NCBI GenBank assembly: GCA_947302185.1
Contig: CAMYVI010000081.1
Span: 1 to 9,980, forward strand
Reading direction: 5' to 3'
From: an uncultured Lachnospiraceae bacterium
GTDB taxonomy: Bacteria > Bacillota_A > Clostridia > Lachnospirales > Lachnospiraceae
Length of the DNA: 9,980 nucleotides
Each line of letters opens with the position of its first letter. Position 1 is the first letter of the stretch. The notes below the pieces were generated by a model. That model had not been told where the DNA came from. It ran no database searches and saw nothing but the letters and a program-made list of their open reading frames with translations. This document shows positions 1 to 7,991 of the stretch, piece by piece. The position numbers and the translations under genes were made by a program.

Positions 1-733
1 ACAGCGCACACAGACTACGATAATTATCAAAATAGCTGTCAGTCGGATCGGAATATACAAGAACGATCCATATAAGGAGCTCTTCCCGGTCATATAGATT
101 AAAATAATCCCGGCGCATCGCTTTCTGCATGAATAACTCACATACATCTCTGGGCATCCGGTATGCGAACGCAGGTATTGTCAAAAGTGACAGATCCGGA
201 TTCTTCAAAAGAGCAGCAAACAATCTGTTCCAGCTTCTGTAGCCGCTGTCGCGAAATGTAAACCCCTGTGTTCGGCACACTTCTCTTGTTCTCTCTGACA
301 CTGCATAGAGAACATCTTTCGGTGCAGGTCCAAACTGTCCGGACTTTTCTGTTTTCACTTTTGCGTTATCAAGATAGTCCGTTATGATCTTCTCGTCAGA
401 ATAATCTACAAATCGGATTGCCTCCTCAGAAACATCCGTCCCCACATCAATTCCGTTGACGCGCATCAGATACACGAGCATAATTCTGGCAGCAGACAAC
501 GTTGAAAGTTTTGCAATCGAATCAAAAAACGGCCTGACATCTCCACCGCACAATATTTCATCGACATTCCATTCCTTCTGTTCCGAATACAGATTAATAT
601 CTCTCGGATCTGAATATATCTGTCGGATCTCCCTGGCTATTCTCTGAAGTGCAACAGTCTTTAGAGACTGCATGCTCTCCGCTTCTGCTTTCTGATCTGC
701 AGATATTTTGCCTGCTTTTTCAGAGTTACTCAT
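1..733 (-). CDS. Unrecognised, mostly helical protein, C-terminus missing (last gene of the cluster in this window)
   Basis: An open frame begins at the ATG at 733 and runs 244 codons to the window edge without a stop, so the gene is cut at its 3' end. A purine-rich ribosome binding site (GAAAGGA) lies about 6 bases before the ATG. The protein starts MSNSEKAGKISADQ, is charged and looks mainly alpha-helical; no signal peptide or obvious membrane span is visible. Around residues 190-230 there is a helical stretch containing MPRDVCELFMQKAMRRD followed by FNLYDREELL. This resembles short helical modules seen in many Firmicutes hypothetical proteins, but I cannot name the family. It lies 52 bp after the PP2C gene on the same strand, so it is probably the same transcript. 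The gap holds no evident terminator. The reading frame is well supported; the function is unknown. Confidence 0.8.
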   Translation of the reverse strand, partial: MSNSEKAGKISADQKAEAESMQSLKTVALQRIAREIRQIYSDPRDINLYSEQKEWNVDEILCGGDVRPFFDSIAKLSTLSAARIMLVYLMRVNGIDVGTDVSEEAIRFVDYSDEKIITDYLDNAKVKTEKSGQFGPAPKDVLYAVSERTREVCRTQGFTFRDSGYRSWNRLFAALLKNPDLSLLTIPAFAYRMPRDVCELFMQKAMRRDYFNLYDREELLIWIVLVYSDPTDSYFDNYRSLCAL

Positions 734-785
734 TGCAATTCCTTTCTAACTGTAGCTATAGTTGATCTGCTGCAGGTCAGGTCCT

Positions 786-1529
786 TTACCGTCTGAATAT
801 AGCGGCAACACATTGATCGTTCTGATTTTCGACCATTCGTATAGAGCCTTTACATACTTTTACGAACATTTTCTCTATGCTGAAGCTGCCCCATCTTTCG
901 TTGTACACTCCGTCCGTCAGCAGCATAAAGCCTGTGATGCCTTTCAACCTTCCTGAAGACAGTTTGATCATCTGACCTGCCCGGTCGGATGTTGTAAACA
1001 TCCGCTGATTCGATTCTCTCCCGTTGACGGGACGAGATAATATACTTACTCTTTGCTTTTCATTTTCATCATCTTTCTTTCCATATGCAATTATACCATC
1101 TCCTAAATGAACATAACAGAAACGATTGCTTTCTTTATCAATACACACTCCCATCAGCGTTGATCCCAGGTCCTCTTTTTTTCTGTTTTCTTTTTCCATC
1201 ATTGTACCGATTACCTTTATAGCTGTAAGTAATATAGCATCGGCACATTTTCTGTTCTCTTTCCTGCATATTTCATCAAAATGATCCAACATATACTCTG
1301 CAAGAATCCCCAGTATCCTTGCCACACATGTGACATTTATATCGTCACTGCCGCTTCCGTCCGCCACCAGCATTACCTCTTTGCTGCCCTTGCATCTGCA
1401 AAGCGCCTGTGCCTGACACTTCAGCCCCATTTCCCTGTGATAAGAACCGGGGAGCGCAATAATATTGCGCCCCCACTCCTCATCACCTCCAATCATTCTT
1501 TCATCACGGTCAGTATTCATTTTCTTCAT
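786..1529 (-). CDS. PP2C-type (PPM family) protein serine/threonine phosphatase
   Basis: This 247-residue protein is expected to remove phosphate from Ser/Thr residues using two bound metal ions in the cytoplasm. The PPM motifs appear in order: VADGSG with metal-ligand Asp57, GSTL at 122-125, the strand HLGDGIIA with Asp144, LLTDGV with Asp206 and NDQC with Asp238 near the C-terminus. The usual GDS(R) is GDG here and the final DN is DQ, but the key aspartates are kept, so it is probably active. The length fits a bare catalytic domain with no membrane or sensor part. The ATG at 1529 overlaps the TGA of the previous gene (ATGA), with GGAGG (1534-1538) just before it, implying translational coupling to the single-pass membrane protein. 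No matching Ser/Thr kinase is in this window. Substrates may be the tubulin-like, actin-like or membrane partners, which is inference. Confidence 0.88.
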   Translation of the reverse strand: MKKMNTDRDERMIGGDEEWGRNIIALPGSYHREMGLKCQAQALCRCKGSKEVMLVADGSGSDDINVTCVARILGILAEYMLDHFDEICRKENRKCADAILLTAIKVIGTMMEKENRKKEDLGSTLMGVCIDKESNRFCYVHLGDGIIAYGKKDDENEKQRVSILSRPVNGRESNQRMFTTSDRAGQMIKLSSGRLKGITGFMLLTDGVYNERWGSFSIEKMFVKVCKGSIRMVENQNDQCVAAIFRR

Positions 1530-2545
1530 TTGACCTCCACAAGCAAAGTACCTTTCTTTGACAGAGTATACTCCTGACCGGATGGCTTTACCTGAGCAGG
1601 TTCCAGAAGCTCTTTTAAAATAATTTTACTTTCCGGGGATTCATTTTGGAGATAAAAAAGATTTTCATCTCCCTGTTTCAAATCAAACAGAATATCAACC
1701 CCTTTGTTTACAAAGAATGCGATATTATCCCGCCTGTTCATCAGTTTAGGAGCCGGTTCGACTTTGTTACCGCTCGAAAGGATATAGTACTCTTTCCCGT
1801 TGCCGCTTTTTCGCAGGAGTGCATTATTTCCCATGACTGTTCTGTTATCCACGGTCAGATACCGCTTCTCGGGATTTATCCTCTGCATATTAGTAAAGCC
1901 GTTTTTGGTTCCGTAATCGGACGTTGAACTTGTCGTTTTCTCATTTCTCGTTTCCGGTTTATCCGCCGGTGGATCTGCCCACTGATTATTTTCATACCTG
2001 CTCGGGTCAGATCCATTAGTGTCAGAATCCTCATTCTCATCTCCTCCGCTCTGTTCTTCTTCATTATCTTCACTCTGACTGTTGTCCCGTTTCTTATTCC
2101 TTTCTTTCTTATGTTCCTGATATTTTCCTCCGCGCATTACCGCTCTGATCCTTCTTTTCATATCGAATCTCGGAATCAGCAGGATCGCAATCAAAATCAT
2201 AAAAAGAAAATTATTAAACCGCATCTGTGAAACTATGTTTTTATATTGATTCAGCAGACCGGTATCCACAATAACAACACTCTCCTGATTACTTCGACCG
2301 GTCTCAGCCGTCCGCTCAGCCGACGTTTCGGCAGCTATCGGACTTTCTTCCTTATCTATTTCTTCAGAATTACCCTCGCTAACCTGACCTTCTTCAGCTG
2401 TCTTATCTCCGGATATCTCTCCATTTCCCTGGTTTTCTCCCGTATTCCCATCTTCACTCGGATTATTTATTTCACCGTCCGTCTCCGCAGCCAGGACTAT
2501 AATCGGTCCCGGCCGCAGAGCTGATTCATTCAGCCTGATTCTCAT
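1526..2545 (-). CDS. Single-pass membrane protein: acidic outer arm, basic anchor, cytoplasmic C-terminal domain
   Basis: I chose the ATG at 2545 (339 residues) because GGGAGG (2554-2559) lies 8 bases before it; the in-frame GTG at 2554 would overlap that site. Residues about 20-95 are low-complexity and rich in Glu, Asp, Asn, Gly and Ser. A single hydrophobic span lies at about 110-125 (NNFLFMILIAILLIP), followed at once by many Arg/Lys residues (RFDMKRRIRAVMR and on). By the positive-inside rule the acidic arm is outside and the C-terminus is in the cytoplasm. A second charged linker (about 135-230, with a run of acidic residues) leads to a compact, apparently beta-rich domain at about 235-339. 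I do not recognise that domain; an FHA-like or other small binding fold is possible but unsupported. The gene starts 23 bp after the actin-like gene and its stop overlaps the phosphatase start, so it may link the cytoplasmic machinery and phosphatase to the membrane. Confidence 0.82.
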   Translation of the reverse strand: MRIRLNESALRPGPIIVLAAETDGEINNPSEDGNTGENQGNGEISGDKTAEEGQVSEGNSEEIDKEESPIAAETSAERTAETGRSNQESVVIVDTGLLNQYKNIVSQMRFNNFLFMILIAILLIPRFDMKRRIRAVMRGGKYQEHKKERNKKRDNSQSEDNEEEQSGGDENEDSDTNGSDPSRYENNQWADPPADKPETRNEKTTSSTSDYGTKNGFTNMQRINPEKRYLTVDNRTVMGNNALLRKSGNGKEYYILSSGNKVEPAPKLMNRRDNIAFFVNKGVDILFDLKQGDENLFYLQNESPESKIILKELLEPAQVKPSGQEYTLSKKGTLLVEVK

Positions 2546-2568
2546 ATTCAGCACCTCCCTAACCGGTT

Positions 2569-5500
2569 TCAGGTTTCACCCTGTGACTGTTGTCCATTAA
2601 CCTGTGCAAGCAATTCACAACCGATACTGATCAGTGCCGCAGAGATCTGCTCTCTCTCCATTTGGGGAAGAGACATTACATATGCTTCATAATCTGTTCT
2701 GATTTTGTCAAGCAGCGGAGAAAAATTCTCCCGGATAAACTTGTATAATTGACTGTCTTCCCGGGCGAACTCTCCTTCGGAATGACCGAAAGAATTAAAA
2801 TCCTCATGGAATTGATCAAGTGTGTATTGTTCGACCATTTTTAAAAAGGCATCGTGGACGATAATTCTTTTCTCATCTTCATATACGTCAATCGTTGTTG
2901 CGTCATCCCTCAGTTCAGCGAGCATCTTTTCCCGCTCTTCGATACCAGCCTTATCGCCGTCATAGAGAAGAGAGATGTAAGCGTGCAGCGGATCGTTAAC
3001 GTCCACGACCTGAATATTAGCCCCGACGGTGATTGCCTGATCAAGATCCAACATACCTTCCGCTATAGCTATCTTGGCATCATCTGCAGGATTCTGAATA
3101 CTTATTTTTCCCTTATATGCAATGTTCATACACTGCAGCTGGCTGCTTATCTCACTGATAAACATATCCTGAAATCCCGAACCTGTATTCCGGATTGCCT
3201 TTGCACCTTTACCGGCAAACACGATTTCTATACCCTGTCCCAGGGAAATCGCCTGCTTTTCACAGGCCATTCTGATGACCTGAACAATCGCAGGAAGAAT
3301 CATATGGAGCCTTAAGCCGGTAAGATTCTGCATATGTACCTGATACGGGTCAGGGTTAACTGTTGTATTGGAGAAAGGATAACTGTCGAACATATGCATG
3401 AGAACAATCGGAAAACCTGCCGTATCGCGAAGCCTGATCCCCGGTTGTTTGCCTCTGACAGACGACCGAAGTGCATCGCTTATGACGTCCCTGTTCTTAT
3501 CATCGACGTCGCTGAAACATTTCAGAAGATCCTCTATCCTTCCTTCAGACCCGTAAACATCCGCTATTGTCTGGATTGTGATCTCATCACCCCCGCAAGG
3601 TACGGACGCTGAGAATAAGCAGTTATTTACATAAAAACCTACATCAGTAGTAGAATGACCGATGTCAACAACCAGAGGTACCCCTTTAAGCCCGTTTCTG
3701 CTCTTTTTAAGCCAGTAGCCAGCCGCTTCGCTTTCAGACCGGAGACAGACGTTCTTTCCGAATGTCAGCTGATTGGTCGGACTCAGAAAATCATTCACCA
3801 GTGCAACTGCCTGCTGATATACTTTTTTCACGGCATCGGAACCGATATTCCCGTGACCGCTGTTAGGATACGCCAAGTCTATCTTCAGGTTTCCGTAAGC
3901 AGGAGCGTAACCCTTCACTGCCTCAGCCATGACGGTTGTAAGGATTCCGAGTGCAACCTGCTTCTTATACCCGTCTCTATAGGATCTGCTTGCACTGTCG
4001 GACAGATTCAAACGCATCATGACAGTCTTCGGATACGCCATAAGACCGAACCGGTCATTAAGACTCGTCATGCTCCTTGTGTCTCCGCTGAACAATCTGT
4101 AGTATTCTTCTCCTTTCATGCTGAAAAGCCTGTCCTGCGTTCCGAGAGCTGTAAGACTTCCTTTCAGGCTGTGTGTCTGGATCATAGACTCATAGCTCTG
4201 TTCATTTCCCGAAAAAGAATTCACGAAAGACAGTTCCAACTCTTCAAGGGATAACTGACCGCAAGGTGTCACCGGACCGGCAAGTCCTTTATATTCAAGT
4301 GGTCCCCGCCCAGCATCTTTCTCCACCAGACGTACACTCGTCGAGGCACCGTTATCTATAGCGACCGTTACTTTATTACCTGAATCACCCGATACCTGAT
4401 TAAAACTTTTCGGAGTCATAAAGATAGTCCCCAGTATATTACCGCTGTTTTTCTCCTTTAGTGCTATGTGCTTTAATCTGCCGGCCTTTTCATAGATATT
4501 GCATTTGATTGCTTTTTGAGAGGACCGTACCTCCGCTGCATTCCCCCGGCCGTCCGAGAGCATATCCCATTCGCAACTGATTTCGTTCACACTGCCGGAT
4601 GTATTAGGCATCTCATAATACAGATGCTTTGTGACCAGTGCATCCGGAACGCCCGGATACATTTCAATAATATGAGATGGCCGTACGTGATTATATGCTT
4701 TCCCGGCAGATGAATAAATTTTCTGAAAAACAGATGTCGAACCATCTGAACCGATATATGCGGTAACTCGGATCCAGTCCTGTTCCTGATGGTAATCTAC
4801 CCTGACGTTTCCGTCGACGGGTCGAATCGGAGGAAGAAGTATCCTGGTGTGTTCTGTGTCTTCTCCCCGCTCTGCGGCATAATATTTCACTGTTCCCGCA
4901 ACAGGCTCAGTGTCATTTTCAAAGTACATTACGGATATATTGTTAAGAAGCGGTGAGTCCTCTGCAGTTCCGAGATGACCGAATGCAAGCCCCGGATCCA
5001 TCCCCGGCGTGCAGATTCTGATATACTTTTCGACATGCTCCGGTAATACCTGTATCGGTTCCCCCTTAAACTTCTCCACTGTCTCTAAGTCAGCGGGACC
5101 TCCTACGTACTTCGAATTAATCAGACCATCAAGTCTTTTCACGACGTTTTCATATCGGTAGTCCTGATCAGCCATGCTTTTCTTATTGAATCTAAGCATA
5201 GTGAGATACACGCGAAGGCGCTCGCAGATCTCCGGATTCTTATCAAGATACTCTGTTACCGACATTCCGCATATTGTATGATCTGCATTAGCAGACGGAA
5301 CCGGCATTCCCGACTCTGCTTCATAAATACCGATCAGGCTGCGTTCGTCTCCGGCAACTCTGTATATCAGAACAATATGATCCGGATCCTCGCAGTAACC
5401 GCGCTGTTTTCTGCTGTGCTTTATGAGCGCGTTATGGATTATCTGTTTATTTTTCTTTGCCTGAGGAGATGCATTCATTCCCTCAACACTATACGAAAAC

Positions 5501-5805
5501 AACACCGGCTCAATATGGTAATCAGAATACGGTGCCCCTATCAGCCGGATCATAAGAGCGAGCTGCTGCTCCGTTCTTTTGACATCCCTGGATATCAGGT
5601 CTTCGCCGGAGTTCCAGATATTAATGAATCTCTGTAATTCACCGAACGGAGCTTCGATATTGGCGGTGTTATCCGGTTTATCGGTAATATCGATCATGTT
5701 TGACAGTCTTCTGAGATCACCTGAAAAGCCGATAAATAATCTGTTTCCTTCTGCATGACCGGAAGCCATTAATGTCTTCACATCTTGATTTTTTCTGTTT
5801 AACAT
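2569..5805 (-). CDS. Large protein with an actin/Hsp70-type (ASKHA) ATPase domain; possibly SrfB-like
   Basis: The ATG at 5805 follows GGAGGA by 7 bases and gives 1078 residues, far longer than actin, MreB or ParM. The second half carries the nucleotide-binding motifs of the actin/Hsp70 superfamily in order: phosphate-1 VAIDNGAST with Asp484, phosphate-2 VVDIGHSTTDVGF with Asp714, and an adenosine-type FAGKGAKAI around Gly865. Their spacings (about 230 and 150 residues) suit this fold. Residues 1 to about 475 are an additional region, mixed at first and beta-rich from about 270, that I do not recognise. The C-terminus (about 970-1078) is helical and charged. There is no signal peptide or membrane span, so it should be cytoplasmic. 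The size and motif placement recall the proteobacterial SrfB family, which from memory is also about 1000 residues, but I see no decisive signature. The gene lies 15 bp after the tubulin-like gene, suggesting the two are made together and may cooperate. Whether it forms filaments is unknown. Confidence 0.78.
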   Translation of the reverse strand: MLNRKNQDVKTLMASGHAEGNRLFIGFSGDLRRLSNMIDITDKPDNTANIEAPFGELQRFINIWNSGEDLISRDVKRTEQQLALMIRLIGAPYSDYHIEPVLFSYSVEGMNASPQAKKNKQIIHNALIKHSRKQRGYCEDPDHIVLIYRVAGDERSLIGIYEAESGMPVPSANADHTICGMSVTEYLDKNPEICERLRVYLTMLRFNKKSMADQDYRYENVVKRLDGLINSKYVGGPADLETVEKFKGEPIQVLPEHVEKYIRICTPGMDPGLAFGHLGTAEDSPLLNNISVMYFENDTEPVAGTVKYYAAERGEDTEHTRILLPPIRPVDGNVRVDYHQEQDWIRVTAYIGSDGSTSVFQKIYSSAGKAYNHVRPSHIIEMYPGVPDALVTKHLYYEMPNTSGSVNEISCEWDMLSDGRGNAAEVRSSQKAIKCNIYEKAGRLKHIALKEKNSGNILGTIFMTPKSFNQVSGDSGNKVTVAIDNGASTSVRLVEKDAGRGPLEYKGLAGPVTPCGQLSLEELELSFVNSFSGNEQSYESMIQTHSLKGSLTALGTQDRLFSMKGEEYYRLFSGDTRSMTSLNDRFGLMAYPKTVMMRLNLSDSASRSYRDGYKKQVALGILTTVMAEAVKGYAPAYGNLKIDLAYPNSGHGNIGSDAVKKVYQQAVALVNDFLSPTNQLTFGKNVCLRSESEAAGYWLKKSRNGLKGVPLVVDIGHSTTDVGFYVNNCLFSASVPCGGDEITIQTIADVYGSEGRIEDLLKCFSDVDDKNRDVISDALRSSVRGKQPGIRLRDTAGFPIVLMHMFDSYPFSNTTVNPDPYQVHMQNLTGLRLHMILPAIVQVIRMACEKQAISLGQGIEIVFAGKGAKAIRNTGSGFQDMFISEISSQLQCMNIAYKGKISIQNPADDAKIAIAEGMLDLDQAITVGANIQVVDVNDPLHAYISLLYDGDKAGIEEREKMLAELRDDATTIDVYEDEKRIIVHDAFLKMVEQYTLDQFHEDFNSFGHSEGEFAREDSQLYKFIRENFSPLLDKIRTDYEAYVMSLPQMEREQISAALISIGCELLAQVNGQQSQGET

Positions 5806-5820
5806 ACTTTTATCCTCCTC

Positions 5821-7476
5821 TCAGCATCTGCACTTATCATAGAAGTCTTTCATTATCTCCAGAATGTCTCTCGGCTGACCATTATGCCTGCATTTGACAG
5901 TGTCATATACATCGATCAGCCTTCTTCCGGTCTGGATCTTATTGCTCTCGATACGTGTCAAATCGTCCAGATCATATGTGTCCAGTTTAACTGTATCTTT
6001 TCTGATCAGCTTCAGGATCTCTGTAATCTTTACGAGCTCCGTATCACTTGATGCATCCTCTTTCTGTCCGTTCTGTGCGGCCATTTGCCAGTCTTTGCCG
6101 GTGACCGCTATATCGAAGAGCCATTCGACGAACATTTCTTCCCGTCTGATTATTGCGGCCAGTTTCTCGATAGCCTGCTGCAGATTCTCCAGGGCATCCG
6201 AATCATGATTTAGCTTTTTCTTCAATTTATTCCCGGTCATTCCATACATTTTGGAGACAATAGTCAGCCGGGCATACTGATCTGCACCGATAACCTGACC
6301 GCTTCCATTGAAAATCTGCGGACGAATCACATACATCAGAAAAGCATCAAAGCGGAGTCTCGTAAGCAGTGCCTTTCTGTATTCATCAAACGGTTCCAGA
6401 GTATCCCATGTAATCTTCTGTACTTTACCTGACTGTGCCGGAATCGAATACCTCGGTATATAGATTTTGTTATTACCTGTCATAAATACAGCACTGTCTG
6501 AGCTGAAAAAGTCTTTTATGGCTGCAAACATCAAAACTTCAATAAAGTGGTGATGATTCGTCTGCTGTGCTCCGGTCGCTGACTTCTCAGCCTGAACCGG
6601 ACATGTGTTGCTGTCAAAATAGTAAATCCGGTCAAGTACATCTTCCGTTTCTTTCGGGAAATTTCTGAGTGCACCGGCTGCCAGATCGGAGACATCGTTT
6701 CCGAGCATTTCCGATTTGGGGTATTTGTAACAGGGACCGATCTGTATTTCCGCCATTTTCAGACGAGTCTTAACCATGCTTTCTGCCTCTGCCTGTGAAA
6801 CATTATTCTTTTCACAATACTCTGCGACGCAGCGTTCAAACAGTCTTTCCGGCATATCGCTCAATACGGTTCTGCCTTCCCCGCCGAACAGTGATCCGAT
6901 GAAAATAACCATCACGCAATCGCTTTCTGTCGCCCCCAGTACACGATCAATAATCGCTCTGTATCCGCACTCCTGATCCTCACCGGATGACATGGCGCAT
7001 TTGAACATAAGCCCTGTCAAAAAGGATCCGAGACTCATCTGCTGATGAAATCCATGTCCGAGGTCCAGTTCTATAACAGTATCCTTCAGGAACGGGCTTC
7101 CTTTCTCCCATTCGGGATAAAGAGTTTTCAGGTCAAAGTGCTCTTTTACATCCAGTTCATTTTTAATGAGATCTGCCAGTTTCAGGTTCTTATGAAGTAC
7201 CGCCGAACTCCCCCAGAGATTCTCGGAAACCGCCATCTTTGAGAGAGTCTCCATTACTTTACCGCCCTGATCCATCGTTTCAAATACGGTGTGGACCAGC
7301 GGATCCGACCGGCCGTTATACATCTTCAGAGATTCGTACATATGCATGGCCGAAACGCCGGCCATGGCTCCCGAGCCTCCTGCGAAAATAATATAATTGT
7401 ACTTCTGTCCTCCATTGTGCCCTTCTGCCTCTGCCCTCACTGCTGCCTTCTTTGAACGTCTGTTCCAAATTGCCAT
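5821..7476 (-). CDS. Tubulin/FtsZ-like protein (Tubulin_2-type) with a variant GTP-binding loop
   Basis: The ATG at 7476 is preceded by GGGGGTGA about 6 bases away and gives 551 residues. After a basic start comes a beta strand and glycine loop, YIIFAGGSGAMAG (28-40), fitting the first nucleotide loop of the tubulin superfamily. The signature loop follows a hydrophobic strand: VIFIGSLFGGEGRT (190-203), where tubulin and FtsZ have GGGTG(S/T)G; here Glu200 replaces the usual Thr. Further on, NHHHFIEVLMFAA matches in pattern the N-x-x-H-x-x-E-L segment I associate with Tubulin_2 (tubulin-like domain) proteins. The C-terminal third is helical and charged. No membrane span is present. Known relatives (FtsZl families) are predicted to act in membrane remodelling. 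The gene sits between the 4-TM membrane gene (17 bp gap) and the actin-like gene (15 bp gap). GTP binding is likely but not assured because of the altered loop. Family assignment is from motifs only. Confidence 0.75.
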   Translation of the reverse strand: MAIWNRRSKKAAVRAEAEGHNGGQKYNYIIFAGGSGAMAGVSAMHMYESLKMYNGRSDPLVHTVFETMDQGGKVMETLSKMAVSENLWGSSAVLHKNLKLADLIKNELDVKEHFDLKTLYPEWEKGSPFLKDTVIELDLGHGFHQQMSLGSFLTGLMFKCAMSSGEDQECGYRAIIDRVLGATESDCVMVIFIGSLFGGEGRTVLSDMPERLFERCVAEYCEKNNVSQAEAESMVKTRLKMAEIQIGPCYKYPKSEMLGNDVSDLAAGALRNFPKETEDVLDRIYYFDSNTCPVQAEKSATGAQQTNHHHFIEVLMFAAIKDFFSSDSAVFMTGNNKIYIPRYSIPAQSGKVQKITWDTLEPFDEYRKALLTRLRFDAFLMYVIRPQIFNGSGQVIGADQYARLTIVSKMYGMTGNKLKKKLNHDSDALENLQQAIEKLAAIIRREEMFVEWLFDIAVTGKDWQMAAQNGQKEDASSDTELVKITEILKLIRKDTVKLDTYDLDDLTRIESNKIQTGRRLIDVYDTVKCRHNGQPRDILEIMKDFYDKCRC

Positions 7477-7493
7477 TTAGCTCACCCCCTTCA

Positions 7494-7976
7494 TCAATAC
7501 TGCCCGGATATTCTGCCCGGTCCCGCAAAACCCACTGCCGGGTAAATAAACAGGATCAAAAGAATGTTACCGATAATCGCTTCTGCCGAAACAGCCACGG
7601 CTACGAAAGCCATATTGTCCAAATCAGCAAATACATAACCCATTGAAGCACCGAGTAAAGCAATTCCTGCTATTGCTCCTGAAAGAACCAGCGATACTAC
7701 CATAGGTAAAGTTCCGGCTTCGTGAGCAATCCGCACCATCTCGTCGTTGAAGATTTCACCGGCTATTGCTCTATTCGTGTGCCGGTACCACAGATAGTAC
7801 GCCACTATCTCTACCATGAACTCGGCTAAAACAAAACCGATGGCCTGTACGAATTCATCTGTTCCGATACCCGCGTTATAGCCGATCATATAAAGAACCC
7901 CGACCAGCGCAGCCAGTATAAGCAGATAAACCAAAGTTACCCTAAATGCGTTTTTGAAATCTCTGTAAAAATTCAT
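7494..7976 (-). CDS. Small integral membrane protein with four predicted transmembrane segments
   Basis: A 160-residue protein starting at the ATG at 7976, with AGGAGG (7984-7989) 7 bases before it and ending in TGATGA. Hydrophobic segments lie at about residues 13-33, 43-64, 91-115 and 122-147. The basic N-terminus (MNFYRDFKNAFR) and the charged loop between segments 2 and 3 suggest that both ends and this central loop face the cytoplasm. Segments 3 and 4 are rich in small residues (Gly, Ala, Ser), suiting close helix packing and possible oligomerisation. I recognise no transporter or enzyme motif. It lies between the lipoprotein gene (15 bp gap) and the tubulin-like gene (17 bp gap), so it could be the membrane anchor for the tubulin-like protein or a partner of the lipoprotein. 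That role is inferred from position alone. Confidence 0.85.
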   Translation of the reverse strand: MNFYRDFKNAFRVTLVYLLILAALVGVLYMIGYNAGIGTDEFVQAIGFVLAEFMVEIVAYYLWYRHTNRAIAGEIFNDEMVRIAHEAGTLPMVVSLVLSGAIAGIALLGASMGYVFADLDNMAFVAVAVSAEAIIGNILLILFIYPAVGFAGPGRISGQY

Positions 7977-7991
7977 ATCCTCTCCTCCTCG

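Noticed and set aside
748..763. 16-bp imperfect palindrome between the phosphatase gene and the last gene
   Set aside because: It has one mismatched pair, no loop and no following T-run, so it is neither a convincing terminator nor clearly more than chance; it could be a weak operator.
2546..2554. GTG start that would add three residues to the single-pass membrane protein
   Set aside because: It overlaps the GGGAGG ribosome site that is well placed for the ATG at 2545.
3655..4254. 199-codon open frame on the plus strand
   Set aside because: It is antisense to the well-supported actin-like gene and has no recognisable motif; other plus-strand frames at 2854-3315, 5278-5637 and 8434-8835 were rejected for the same reason.
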